A stretch of DNA of 64,000 bases from positions 4,402,001 to 4,466,000 of the forward strand of contig NZ_CP138200.1 of assembly GCF_050859025.1 (NCBI RefSeq), given 5' to 3'. This document shows, one piece after another, positions 9,478 through 18,731 of the stretch (the first letter of the stretch is position 1; every line of letters begins with the position of its first letter). The stretch is from Wukongibacter sp050859025 (GTDB lineage Bacteria; Bacillota; Clostridia; Peptostreptococcales; Caminicellaceae). The position numbers and the translations under genes are program-made. A model generated the notes under the pieces. The model was not told where the DNA came from, ran no database searches, and saw only the letters and a list, made by a program, of their open reading frames with translations.

Positions 9478-11847
9478 TTAATTTTTCATGCCGTGTTTTG
9501 TTCTATCCTTAACCTCAGCAAGTTTAGCATCATTAAATCTATCAATAGTACCTACTAAATATCCAGTGATTCTTCTAATTCTCTCAAACTTAATTCCATC
9601 TGCCTCTGTTCTTCCGCATCCTGGGCAAACATTATGAATAACTCCATTAAATCCACAAACAGGGTCTCTATCCACGGGATGATTTATACTACCATACCCT
9701 ATACCTGCTTCGTACATAGCCCTTACAACAGTTTCAAATGCTTCAAGATTATCAGATGGATTTCCATCAAGCTCTATATATGTAATATGGCCTGCATTAG
9801 TAAATGCATGATAAGGAGCTTCTAGGCTTATTTTATCAAAAGCACTAATATTATGATAAACAGGAACATGGAAAGAGTTCGTGTAGTAATCCTTGTCAGT
9901 TACATCCTTTATCTCACCAAACATCTCCTTATCAAGTCTTGTAAATCTACCTGATAAACCTTCTGCCGGAGTAGCAATCAGTGAAAAGTTCAATTTATAT
10001 TTTTGTGAAGTTGCATCAAGCTTATCCTTCATAAACTTAACGATTCTAATTCCTAAGTCTTGAGCTTCTTGGCTTTCACCATGATGCTCACCGATTAATG
10101 CCTTAAGACACTCAGCTAATCCTATAAATCCAACCGTTAAAGTTCCATGTTTTATTATCTCACTTAGGCTGTCTTCCCATGATAATTTATCAGAATCTAT
10201 CCAGACACCTTGACCCATAAGGAATGGGAAGTTTTTAACCTTTTTAGTCTGCTGAACCTGTAATCTTTCAATCAATTGGTCTATTAGCAAGTCAACCTTA
10301 GAATCTAAATCTTCAAAAAAGCCTTGTATGTCAGGAGTTCCCTTAGTAACCTTACCATACTTTATTCCAAGTCTAGGAAGATTTATTGATGAGAATGAAA
10401 TATTTCCTCTTCCTGTAACTATTTCCCTTGATTTATCATATACGTTTCCAACCACTCTAGTTCTACATCCCATATAGGTCGCTTCAGTCTCTGGTTTATT
10501 GGGAACATAATATTCAGCATTAAAAGGAGCATCTATAAAACTAAAGTTAGGGAATAATCTTTTAGCTGAAACTTTGCATGAAAGCTTAAATAAATCGTAG
10601 TTAGGGTCACCATCGTTATAGTTTACTCCTCCCTTAACCTTAAAGATTAGTATAGGGAATATTGGAGTTTCTCCATTACCTAGTCCCGCCTCAGTTGCTA
10701 ATAACAGGTTTCTAATTACCATTCTACCTTCTTCAGAAGTATCAGTCCCAAAGTTAATACTACTAAATGGAACCTGTGCCCCTGCCCTCGAATGCATAGT
10801 ATTAAGATTATGTATAAAAGCTTCCATAGCTTGATAAGTTTTTCTATCGGTTTCTTTATATGCATGTTTACAAACAAATTTTTGTATTTTTAAAGCTTCT
10901 TCATCATCTATATTAAATCTATCCTTTAAGATAGAAATTTCTTTAGTCTTAAATTTATCATTTTCTTTAATTCTTAATTCTGCATCAGAAGCTTCCTCGC
11001 ATTTTTCAACAGCTTCTCTAGCTATTTTTTGTGCCTCCTCATCAGCTAGGTCAAAGCTTAACATTATTGCCTTTGCAAAGTTATCCATGTATATTTTTCT
11101 ATAGGTTTTTTTCACCCCTGGAGCCAATCCATAATCAAATGTAGGTATACTTTGCCCTCCATGCTGGTCATTTTGATTCGATTGAATAGCTATTGCAGCA
11201 AGTGCAGCATAACTCATAATATCTTGAGGTTCTCTTAAGAATCCATGTCCCGTAGAAAATCCATTCTTGAAAAGCTTTAGTATATCTATCTGAGTACATG
11301 TTAATGTCCCCATATTAAAAAAATCTAAATCATGAATATGTATATCACCGTTTTCATGGGCTAATGTGTGCTCAGGCTTTAACATGTGTGCTTTACAAAA
11401 CTCTTTAGAAACAGTACTTCCATATTGTAACATAGTTCCCATAGCAGTATTTCCATCGATGTTTGCATTTTCCCTTTTCCTATCACTTTCTGTAGCATCC
11501 TTTAAAGTTATATTTTCGATGGTTTTCATTAACCTTGTCTTCGTTTCTCTAATTCTTGTTCTTTCCGCTCTATAAAGTATGTATTCTTGACTTGTCTTTG
11601 CATGACCTTCTTCTATAAGAACCTTAACAACCGCATCCTGCACTTGTTCAACTGTTGGAATTTCATCAGTGTATTCTTTGCTCAGAAGAGCTACTACCTG
11701 CTGGGTCAATTTCTCCGCAATATCAAATGATGCTTCTTGACCTTCCTCCGTAGCAATAACCTTTGCAGCCTTATAAATCGCAGCAGTAATTTTTTCAGGA
11801 ATAAAGCTAATAATCCTTCCATCCCTTTTCTTAATCTTTTCAATCAT
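9478..11847 (-). CDS. nrdD: anaerobic (class III) ribonucleoside-triphosphate reductase
   Basis: Reduces ribonucleoside triphosphates to deoxynucleotides under anaerobic conditions, using a glycyl radical. An N-terminal ATP-cone (about 1-95, starting KKRDGRIISF) senses ATP/dATP. The catalytic barrel contains the GCRTRVVGN and GRGNISFSSINLPRLG stretches. The C-terminus has the metal-binding CGF and CPGCGR cysteines and the glycyl-radical loop RRITGYL. The start is the ATG at 11847, preceded by AAGGAAG; a TTG one codon upstream is less likely. First gene of nrdDG. Its presence indicates an anaerobic lifestyle. Two NrdR boxes lie directly upstream. Confidence 0.96.
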   Translation of the reverse strand: MIEKIKKRDGRIISFIPEKITAAIYKAAKVIATEEGQEASFDIAEKLTQQVVALLSKEYTDEIPTVEQVQDAVVKVLIEEGHAKTSQEYILYRAERTRIRETKTRLMKTIENITLKDATESDRKRENANIDGNTAMGTMLQYGSTVSKEFCKAHMLKPEHTLAHENGDIHIHDLDFFNMGTLTCTQIDILKLFKNGFSTGHGFLREPQDIMSYAALAAIAIQSNQNDQHGGQSIPTFDYGLAPGVKKTYRKIYMDNFAKAIMLSFDLADEEAQKIAREAVEKCEEASDAELRIKENDKFKTKEISILKDRFNIDDEEALKIQKFVCKHAYKETDRKTYQAMEAFIHNLNTMHSRAGAQVPFSSINFGTDTSEEGRMVIRNLLLATEAGLGNGETPIFPILIFKVKGGVNYNDGDPNYDLFKLSCKVSAKRLFPNFSFIDAPFNAEYYVPNKPETEATYMGCRTRVVGNVYDKSREIVTGRGNISFSSINLPRLGIKYGKVTKGTPDIQGFFEDLDSKVDLLIDQLIERLQVQQTKKVKNFPFLMGQGVWIDSDKLSWEDSLSEIIKHGTLTVGFIGLAECLKALIGEHHGESQEAQDLGIRIVKFMKDKLDATSQKYKLNFSLIATPAEGLSGRFTRLDKEMFGEIKDVTDKDYYTNSFHVPVYHNISAFDKISLEAPYHAFTNAGHITYIELDGNPSDNLEAFETVVRAMYEAGIGYGSINHPVDRDPVCGFNGVIHNVCPGCGRTEADGIKFERIRRITGYLVGTIDRFNDAKLAEVKDRTKHGMKN

Positions 11848-11864
11848 CAAACTCTTCCTTTCTG

Positions 11865-11905
11865 CTATATATTGTATATTTCATATCTATATATACTATA
11901 TATAG
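11865..11905 (-). promoter_or_regulatory. pair of predicted NrdR boxes upstream of nrdD
   Basis: CTATATATTG (11865-11874, read on the minus strand as CAATATATAG) and CTATATATAG (11896-11905) both fit the NrdR core CwATATATwG. They begin 31 bases apart, the helical spacing typical for NrdR pairs, and sit between the likely promoter and the nrdD ribosome site. Function is inferred from pattern and position. Confidence 0.7.
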
Positions 11906-12154
11906 ATTGATTAGCAACAAAAAATACCCTTTAATGCAAAAAGGGCTGAAAAAATTTTGCCTGCTCTTTTCTTCTTCTCATAATAAATTCTATCAAATAA
12001 GTATGTAAATCTCAATAAGAAAAAAGACCCATAATCCACAGTAATTTTACTCTATTTTTCAAATTGCTCTTTTTTTCTCCGTAATTCTCCGATTTTTATA
12101 TTGGTTACAACAGCAATCGAAAAAAAATGCGAAAAAAATTTACATTTTTATAAT
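11906..12154. other. intergenic, no gene seen
   Basis: AT-rich stretch with several A- and T-runs between nrdD and the Dabb gene. I find no supported ORF, RNA gene or convincing terminator; it should hold the nrdD promoter. Confidence 0.5.
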
Positions 12155-12457
12155 CTATTCAATGTAATCTACAACTACTCTTTCAGTTCTTACTTTACTA
12201 ATAAATTCTCCTACTTTTACGTGTTCAGGATGGCTTGCATAAACCTTTAAAGCTTCTTCATTATCAAAGTGGGTAATTAATACAATATCATATGCAGCAT
12301 CGGTTGGATTAATATTTAAACCTACTTCTATATATCTTATCTCTGGTATTTTATTCTCTAGGGCTAACAGCTTCTCTTTCATAATTTCACTGTTCTCTTC
12401 CTTACTTTTCCCTTCTACCATGTCCTTTAATCTCCACATAACAACGTGCTTTAACAT
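12155..12457 (-). CDS. Dabb (stress-responsive alpha/beta-barrel) family protein
   Basis: Small protein of 100 residues with the ferredoxin-like dimeric alpha/beta-barrel fold. Family hallmarks are the start MLKHVVMWRLKD, the central IRYIEVGLNINP, the YDIVLITHFDNEEALKVY segment, and HPEHVKVGEFI near the C-terminus. GGGAGGGAAAATTT precedes the ATG. Dabb proteins are mostly of unknown function; some bind or degrade small hydrophobic ligands. It follows the amidotransferase-like gene by about 120 bases and could share its transcript. Confidence 0.85.
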   Translation of the reverse strand: MLKHVVMWRLKDMVEGKSKEENSEIMKEKLLALENKIPEIRYIEVGLNINPTDAAYDIVLITHFDNEEALKVYASHPEHVKVGEFISKVRTERVVVDYIE

Positions 12458-12489
12458 AAATTTTCCCTCCCAAGTTATGTTGACTTAAG

Positions 12490-12584
12490 TTAACTCGCCT
12501 AGCTAGTAAGATAAAAATACCAAATTTCAAGTATTTAATGGATATTACTATCCTCGGCTAAAGAACTAGCTGAGCAAGTTAAGT
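12490..12584. repeat. imperfect inverted repeat between Dabb and amidotransferase-like genes
   Basis: TTAACTCGCCTAGCTAGT pairs with ACTAGCTGAGCAAGTTAA across a loop of about 59 bases; 15 of 18 positions match. The right arm touches the end of the upstream gene. It may form a long-range stem after that gene. The T-rich context is weak for termination. Confidence 0.4.
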
Positions 12585-13352
12585 TTTTAATCCTTTAGTT
12601 CTTATTGATTTATTAGTATAATCTATCAATAATCTAAAAATACCTAATTGTTCTTCATGAACTTCAAACATCATTTCTGGATGCCATTGTACACCTACTA
12701 CAAAAAAATATTTATCATGCTCTATACCTTCTATTATACCATCTTCAGCCCAGACCGTTTCTCTCAGACCTCTTCCTAGGTTTTCTATGGCTTGATGATG
12801 ATAGCTATTTACATCTACTATGCTTTTTCCTAATGCCTTAATAAGCTTACTATTTATATCTAAAGTAACTTTATGACTAAAAGCATATTTAGGAATTATC
12901 GTTGCCATATGTTCTATATCTGTTATTTGACACTTGTATATATCGTGATAAACAGTACCTCCAAAAAATATATTTATAAGCTGTAGTCCTCTACATATTC
13001 CAAGAACAGGTTTATTTCTTTCTAGGGCCTTTTCAAGAAGCTTCAGCTCAAATTCGTCTCTTTCTAAAACCACTAATCCATGACCCTTTCTTAAGCTGTT
13101 GCCATAATAATAGGAATGTATATCTGGCCCTCCAGTAAACAAGAAAGCATCTAGACTATCAGCTAACTCATTAATATATACTTCATCATTTATAACTGGT
13201 ATTGTTATAGGAGTACCGCCTGCCTTATTTACACCCAATGAATAATCTATCGACGACAAAACCATATCTTGACCTGATATTCCTCTTATTCTTTTAGTTC
13301 CCATATAACTATCCTTCACAAAATAAGTAGTTATACCTATAAGCGGTTTCAT
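12579..13352 (-). CDS. class I glutamine amidotransferase-like hydrolase (peptidase C26, gamma-glutamyl-GABA hydrolase type)
   Basis: Predicted cytoplasmic amidohydrolase of 257 residues acting on gamma-glutamyl bonds, as PuuD does on gamma-glutamyl-GABA. The nucleophile elbow GICRGLQ and the VQWHPEM motif give the Cys-His-Glu triad; the GGPDI stretch and SYHHQAI are also typical of the family. The ATG at 13352 has AGGAGGGATAGTATA upstream and gives the conserved start MKPLIGITTYF, so an eight-codon upstream extension is rejected. No putrescine-pathway genes are nearby, so the substrate is open. Confidence 0.85.
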   Translation of the reverse strand: MKPLIGITTYFVKDSYMGTKRIRGISGQDMVLSSIDYSLGVNKAGGTPITIPVINDEVYINELADSLDAFLFTGGPDIHSYYYGNSLRKGHGLVVLERDEFELKLLEKALERNKPVLGICRGLQLINIFFGGTVYHDIYKCQITDIEHMATIIPKYAFSHKVTLDINSKLIKALGKSIVDVNSYHHQAIENLGRGLRETVWAEDGIIEGIEHDKYFFVVGVQWHPEMMFEVHEEQLGIFRLLIDYTNKSIRTKGLKT

Positions 13353-13493
13353 TATACTATCCCTCCTACTAACCACTATATAAATGTTAGGACCATTTTG
13401 ATACAGAAACTAACAAAGATAAGTAAAATGTCTAGATTTGCTTGAAATATTATACCATTATCTATACTTATACTGCAACGAAGCTTTATATGA

Positions 13494-13532
13494 AAAAGAG
13501 TTAAAGGGTTCATTTTATCCTTTAACTCTTTT
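13494..13532. terminator. intrinsic terminator after thrCB
   Basis: 14-base perfect arms (AAAAGAGTTAAAGG and its complement) around an 11-base loop, ending in T runs on both strands. Placed between the thrB end and the next gene on the minus strand. Confidence 0.8.
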
Positions 13533-13642
13533 CATTGAAAAGTATTTTTTCGGCTACATATAGGTATTTATCTCTTTTTTCTGGGTCAATTTCACTTTTT
13601 GCATCAAAGAGAATTATATAGAGTTTTATTTAAACCCTATAC

Positions 13643-14524
13643 TTATAACACTCTAGCTCCTTCTAAATCTATATCTAATGACTTCACTTCCCATTCATTA
13701 CTTAAAATACTTAAGAAGCTATTGATTTCGCCATAGAACTTATTATTTCCATCTTTATCTAACACCGTTATTGTTGGTCCGGCTCCACTCAAAAATACTC
13801 CTAAGCATCCTAAATCTTCACATTTTTTCTTTATATCATCGAATCCTTCAATAAGCTTCCCTCTATAGCTTTGATGCAGTCTATCAGCAGAAGCAACCCT
13901 TAAGAGATCGAAGTCACCATTTGTAAGTGCGGCTATAAGCAAAGACACTCTCCCAACATTAAAAACTCCATCCTTATAGTCAATTGTTTTAGGCAGAACT
14001 GACCTAGACTCCTCAGTTGATAGTCTAAAATCCGGTATAAGTGTATAAAACTTTAATCCATCTGAAATGCTTATTTTGCTGCAGAACACATGATTATCTT
14101 CCTTTATCGCTACTATCATACCTCCTAGTAAAGCTGGAGCTACGTTATCAGGATGGCCTTCAACCTCGGTAGCAAGCTCTAATATCTCTTCCCTAGTCAA
14201 TACTCCCCCCGCTATCTCATTTGCTCCAATTATTCCTCCAACTATACATGATGCACTGCTCCCTAGACCCCTAGATACAGGGATCTCATTCTCTATTTTT
14301 ATTTTAATCCCTCTGGCTTCATATCCAATTTTCTCAAAGCATCTTTTCATAGAACAATAAATTAAATTATCTTCATTTGCAAATTCAGCATCACAGCCTT
14401 CAAATTGTAATCCCTTATCTATTTCTTCAAAGGAAAAAACATTGTATAAATTTAAAGCCAGTCCAAGACAATCAAAGCCTGGACCAATATTTGCACTTGT
14501 AGCTGGTACTCTTACCTTTATCAT
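13643..14524 (-). CDS. thrB: homoserine kinase
   Basis: GHMP kinase that phosphorylates L-homoserine to O-phosphohomoserine in threonine synthesis. N-terminal VRVPATSANIGPGFDCLGLAL, the ATP-binding loop PVSRGLGSSASC, and FLSGAGPTITVL are the three GHMP motifs. The length of 293 residues is normal. I choose the ATG at 14524, five bases after AGGTGA, giving the usual MIKVRVP start; a GTG at 14533 and an ATG at 14530 are alternatives. It follows the thrC stop by only 9 bases and is translated from the same mRNA. Confidence 0.95.
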   Translation of the reverse strand: MIKVRVPATSANIGPGFDCLGLALNLYNVFSFEEIDKGLQFEGCDAEFANEDNLIYCSMKRCFEKIGYEARGIKIKIENEIPVSRGLGSSASCIVGGIIGANEIAGGVLTREEILELATEVEGHPDNVAPALLGGMIVAIKEDNHVFCSKISISDGLKFYTLIPDFRLSTEESRSVLPKTIDYKDGVFNVGRVSLLIAALTNGDFDLLRVASADRLHQSYRGKLIEGFDDIKKKCEDLGCLGVFLSGAGPTITVLDKDGNNKFYGEINSFLSILSNEWEVKSLDIDLEGARVL

Positions 14525-14533
14525 TTTCATCAC

Positions 14534-16024
14534 CTATTTATTTAAAATGTTTGATATTGTAGACTTCATTTCATCTTTCTTACATTTTCTATTGTGTAAA
14601 ATCTCTTTATTCTCTAGATCTCTAATTCCTATAGGCATATCTTTATTTGTAAGCTTTGACATTTCTCTTACTAGATCAAAATCACTATAGTTTTCAAAGC
14701 CTTCTTTAATCGACGTCATTACACTTCTAGTAAACTTATATGGACTTGCAGTTGAAGCTATTATGGTTTTTGTCTTGTCGCCAGTCTCTGCTTTATATTT
14801 TTTATAAACAGCATAGGCTACTGCTGTATGGGTATCAATAAGATATTTTGATGAATCATATACTTCCTTTATAGTTTCACAGGTCTTTTTATCGTCAATA
14901 TATCCCCCATAAAAATCTTTAAGTCCTTCCTTCATCTTATTAGATATTTCATATTTACCATTTTCCTTTAAATCCTTCATAAGACCATTAATCATATTTT
15001 CATCATTTCCGCTAATCTCATATAAGAATCTCTCAAGATTACTAGAAATAAGTATATCCATTGACGGCGATATGGTCTTTTTAAATTCCCTTGCAATATC
15101 ATAAACCCCAGTATTGATAAAGTCGTATAGAACATTGTTATTATTTGAAGCACAAATAAATTTATTTATAGGAAGACCTAGTTTTTTAGCATAGTATGCT
15201 GCTAATATGTTTCCAAAATTTCCGGTAGGTACTACTACATTTATCTTTTCATCCTGAGATATTTTTTCTTCTCCCAAAAGATTTAAGTACGCATAGAAAT
15301 AATATACTATTTGAGGAACTAATCTTCCTATATTAATAGAGTTTGCAGAAGAAAACATATATCCAATATCATTTATCTCTTTATTAAATTCTATATCTGC
15401 AAAGGCTTCCTTTACTCCTCTTTGAGCGTCATCAAAGTTCCCTTCAATTCCAACAACGAAGGTGTTTTTTCCTCTCTGAGTAACCATTTGTCTTTTTTGT
15501 ATCTGACTCACCCCATCCTCTGGAAAAAAGACTATTATCTTTGTTCCATCCACATCGGCAAATCCCTCTAATGCTGCTTTTCCTGTATCACCCGATGTTG
15601 CTGTGAGTATTACTATTTCCTTTTCAATATTTAATCTCTTACTTGCAGTTTTCAATAGATAGGGAAGTATGGAAAGAGCCATATCCTTAAAAGCCAAGGT
15701 AGGTCCATGAAACAATTCAAGAAAATGTACTCCTTCAGACTCAACCAAAGGTGCTATATCCTTTGATTCAAACTTCTCATCATAGGCGTTATTTACACAA
15801 TATAAAAGTTCCTCCTCACTAAAGTCAGTTAGAAACTTTTTCATAATGTAAAAAGCCAATTCTCTATAGTTCATACACTTTAATTCATCAAATGTTTTCT
15901 CTAGTCGAGGAAACTTTACAGGTATATATAGTCCTCCATCGTGTCCTAATCCCTTAACTATTGCTTCAGAAGATGTAATAGTTAGGTCATTGCTTCTAGT
16001 ACTTTTATAAAAACAAGATTTCAT
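14534..16024 (-). CDS. thrC: threonine synthase
   Basis: PLP enzyme of 496 residues that converts O-phosphohomoserine to threonine, the step after ThrB. The N-terminal region (SSEAIVKGLGHDGGLYIP) and the PLP-lysine motif GPTLAFKDMALS are typical of the long thrC class. VPTGNFGNILAAYYAKK binds the cofactor phosphate. The ATG at 16024 has GAGGTGATAAA upstream. First gene of thrC-thrB. No T-box leader was found upstream. Confidence 0.95.
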   Translation of the reverse strand: MKSCFYKSTRSNDLTITSSEAIVKGLGHDGGLYIPVKFPRLEKTFDELKCMNYRELAFYIMKKFLTDFSEEELLYCVNNAYDEKFESKDIAPLVESEGVHFLELFHGPTLAFKDMALSILPYLLKTASKRLNIEKEIVILTATSGDTGKAALEGFADVDGTKIIVFFPEDGVSQIQKRQMVTQRGKNTFVVGIEGNFDDAQRGVKEAFADIEFNKEINDIGYMFSSANSINIGRLVPQIVYYFYAYLNLLGEEKISQDEKINVVVPTGNFGNILAAYYAKKLGLPINKFICASNNNNVLYDFINTGVYDIAREFKKTISPSMDILISSNLERFLYEISGNDENMINGLMKDLKENGKYEISNKMKEGLKDFYGGYIDDKKTCETIKEVYDSSKYLIDTHTAVAYAVYKKYKAETGDKTKTIIASTASPYKFTRSVMTSIKEGFENYSDFDLVREMSKLTNKDMPIGIRDLENKEILHNRKCKKDEMKSTISNILNK

Positions 16025-16078
16025 TTTATCACCTCGAATATTTATTTATGATTTTCTTATTTTATAACAAATATGTTA

Positions 16079-16108
16079 ACTATACAAGAACAAATGTAAT
16101 TATGTCTA
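16079..16108 (-). promoter_or_regulatory. predicted promoter of thrCB
   Basis: TAGACA (16103-16108) and TATAGT (16079-16084) are spaced by 18 bases on the minus strand, 55 bases before the thrC start. One mismatch in each hexamer. Confidence 0.45.
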
Positions 16109-16444
16109 AAACAAATTAGTTACTTAGTAAGATTATTGTATCATTTATAACTAATAGATTTAAGCAAAAAATCTTTGATAGAGACTTTTAAAGCTAGTTT
16201 TTCTAATTTATAACCATAGATTATATTTATTCATAGCTTTAAAGGTTTATATCTCCTCAATCCCCCCTAAAGAGATAATACCATTCTACTAGTATTTTAG
16301 CATTTTGGTATTTTTTAGGAATTTCGCACTAAATTTGTGTTAAACTTCATGAATCATATTGATTTTCTCAACAAATCCTGATATATTTTAACGGTGTTTC
16401 TATTTATTTTTTCAAAAAATTGTAATTATGAGAGGTGTACAAAT
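16109..16444. other. divergent intergenic region between thrC and a chemoreceptor gene
   Basis: No gene is seen. It must hold promoters for both directions. I looked for a T-box, a cyclic-di-GMP riboswitch and a sigma-D (motility) promoter and saw none that I could support. Confidence 0.4.
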
Positions 16445-18523
16445 ATGCAATCAATCAAAAAACAATTAATCCTTGTAATGCTGCTTATTTTAATTGTTCC
16501 TCTAGTGGTATCAAATTTTATAAGTTATTATTTTATTACTGATAAGTATCAAGAACAAATTAGGAATAATCACTTAACCATCGCTTCATCCATCTCAGAG
16601 AATGTCTCTGCCTTCATTGATAAAGCATATCTCATTACTGAAGAAATTGCCGATAATAATGATATAAAAAGCTTTATACCACAGGATCAGAAACCTGTCC
16701 TTACAAACAATATAAAGAGAAATCCATATTTCGACCTTTTATTTGTTCAAAATACTAAGGGTATACAAACTGCAAGAAATACTGGTAAATTGGGTGATAG
16801 ATCTAGTCGATGGTGGTTTAAGAAAATCATTTCGGATAAAGAGCCTTTTGTAAGTAAATCCTATTTTTCACTATCGGGAGGTATTCCAGTTACATCTATA
16901 TTTGTACCAATATACAACAATAGTAAGTTAATGGGAATAATAGGGTCAGATATTAAGCTAAATAAACTTCAAGAAATGGTTGAAAAGTATAGCCTGGGAA
17001 AAGGAAGCTACATATGTATCATTGACGGTGAAGGAGTGGTTATAGCCCACCCTGATAAAAATCAGGTCAGTAATTTGTATAATTATAAAACCTTAACTAA
17101 AACAGAAAAAATTATAGATAGTAATGGAAATTTTCTTCTAGATTCTAATGGACATCCTCAGGAAGAAGTTTCTAGTATAGAGCTTCCTGATAAACTAAGG
17201 ACAATCACCGAAAAAGCCCTCAATGGAGAAAATGGTTTTGTGGAGTATACTTCCAACAATGGGCAAACTGTTTTTAGTGCTTATGAACCAATCATATTAC
17301 CTGGACACTCTGATAATTGGGCAATTATCACTGTACAAAACAAATCCGATGCTCTGGCATTTGTTAGGGGAGTTGGCTTACAAAATGCTATAATAGCCCT
17401 TGCACTTATTATTATTGTTATATTCATAGCTCTAACTGTGTCAAATAGAATAACTAATCCTATTATTACTTTGCTGAAGCTAATGGATGAAGCTTCCAAG
17501 GGTAATTTGACTGTTATGAGTACTGACAAATCTAAATCAGAGGTTGGAAGATTGAGTCAAGGTTTTAATATACTATTAGATAATACACGAAAGCTTATTG
17601 GAAAAATAGATGATGTTGCATCTTCTGTAACAAAGTCTGTTGAATTTCTATCAAAGACTACTGAGGAAACTGAAATATCTATTAATGAAGTGGCTAAGTC
17701 CGTTACAAGCGTTGCAAGTGCAGCGAGCGATCAAGCTAAAGAAGCTGAGACTGGACTTAAGGCCTCTACGAACCTATCTAAAGAGCTAGATATAATGGCT
17801 AATTATATAGAGGAAAGTAAGAATTCATCTAATACGATTTACGAGGCTAACTCAATGGGTTTAAAAGCAATTGAATCCTTAAGCGAAAAATCTGAAGAAA
17901 CCGATAGGATATATTCTGAAATTGGTGAAGTTATATTTAATTTAAATCAAAAAGCTCATACCATTGAGGAAATAGTGGATACTATAATGGCTATATCTGA
18001 ACAGACAAATCTTTTAGCACTAAATGCTGCTATTGAAGCTGCAAGAGCTGGAGATGCCGGTAAAGGGTTTGCAGTAGTAGCGGAAGAGGTCAGGAAGCTA
18101 GCAGAAAATACTGCAAAATCCAGTAACGATGTTCAAGATATTTTATCTGTTATAAGAAAAGACATTAATGAGGCACAAGATAAAATGACCTATAGTGAGA
18201 CAGTTATTTCTCAGCAAAATAGCGCTGTAAAAAATACTATGAGTACCTTTGATAACATCTTAAAAGAAACTAATAACATTGTTAACCAAACAAATAATAT
18301 ATCTTCTAGCTTAAAAAATGTAATTGAGAGTAGAGAACAATTAATGGTTGTTATAGAAAATGTATCTGCAATATCTGAAGAAACGGCAGCATCAGCTCAG
18401 GAAGTATCTGCTTCAACAGAGCAGCAAGGTGCTGCTATCAGTGAAATAAATTCTCTTGTAGACCAACTTAATAAAATGATTCAAGATTTAGAAACAACAA
18501 TAAGGGCCTTTAAGTTAAGCTAA
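16445..18523 (+). CDS. methyl-accepting chemotaxis protein (dCache sensor)
   Basis: Membrane chemoreceptor of 692 residues. The order is a TM helix (about 7-29), extracellular dCache domain (about 30-300), second TM helix (about 313-333), HAMP, then a coiled-coil signalling domain. The hairpin tip is recognisable as EQTNLLALNAAIEAARAG followed by GFAVVAEEVRKLAE. The sensor reads RWWFKK, then a Tyr-containing strand and IGSDI, close to the amino-acid-binding dCache pattern (R-x-W-aromatic and a later Asp). The start is the ATG at 16445 after AGAGGTG. It signals to CheA/CheW, which are not in this window. Confidence 0.93.
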   Translation: MQSIKKQLILVMLLILIVPLVVSNFISYYFITDKYQEQIRNNHLTIASSISENVSAFIDKAYLITEEIADNNDIKSFIPQDQKPVLTNNIKRNPYFDLLFVQNTKGIQTARNTGKLGDRSSRWWFKKIISDKEPFVSKSYFSLSGGIPVTSIFVPIYNNSKLMGIIGSDIKLNKLQEMVEKYSLGKGSYICIIDGEGVVIAHPDKNQVSNLYNYKTLTKTEKIIDSNGNFLLDSNGHPQEEVSSIELPDKLRTITEKALNGENGFVEYTSNNGQTVFSAYEPIILPGHSDNWAIITVQNKSDALAFVRGVGLQNAIIALALIIIVIFIALTVSNRITNPIITLLKLMDEASKGNLTVMSTDKSKSEVGRLSQGFNILLDNTRKLIGKIDDVASSVTKSVEFLSKTTEETEISINEVAKSVTSVASAASDQAKEAETGLKASTNLSKELDIMANYIEESKNSSNTIYEANSMGLKAIESLSEKSEETDRIYSEIGEVIFNLNQKAHTIEEIVDTIMAISEQTNLLALNAAIEAARAGDAGKGFAVVAEEVRKLAENTAKSSNDVQDILSVIRKDINEAQDKMTYSETVISQQNSAVKNTMSTFDNILKETNNIVNQTNNISSSLKNVIESREQLMVVIENVSAISEETAASAQEVSASTEQQGAAISEINSLVDQLNKMIQDLETTIRAFKLS

Positions 18524-18612
18524 TATAAACTTAAAAGTATAAATACTTTAACTCGAATCTCTTCATTGTTGCTTTAAGCAAGAACTCTTACATTTCTCAG
18601 CACTCTATCATC

Positions 18613-18631
18613 TTGTTGACTTTGTCAACAA
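18613..18631. repeat. short hairpin downstream of the chemoreceptor
   Basis: TTGTTGAC and GTCAACAA arms with a 3-base loop, about 90 bases after the receptor stop. There is no T run, so termination is uncertain. Confidence 0.3.
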
Positions 18632-18645
18632 TCTACCTAAAAAAA

Positions 18646-18676
18646 CTGAGCTTATGGAATAATTCCATAAGCTCAG
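18646..18676 (-). terminator. intrinsic terminator after cobO
   Basis: Arms CTGAGCTTATGGAA and complement with a very small loop, followed on the minus strand by TTTTTTT. Confidence 0.75.
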
Positions 18677-18680
18677 ATCA

Positions 18681-18730
18681 ATGGGTGGTATAACAATAAT
18701 AAATTTCTCCATTATTGTTATACCACCCAT
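18681..18730. repeat. perfect 20-base inverted repeat at the end of cobO
   Basis: Arms ATGGGTGGTATAACAATAAT and its exact complement flank a 10-base loop. The repeat starts one base after the cobO stop codon on the minus strand. No T run directly follows; a classic terminator lies 4 bases further on. It may be an RNA 3'-end-protecting stem or a second terminator. Confidence 0.7.
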
Positions 18731-18731
18731 T

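Noticed and set aside
16025..16444. T-box leader for thrCB
   Set aside because: No T-box core motif or specifier stem seen; a plain promoter is sufficient.
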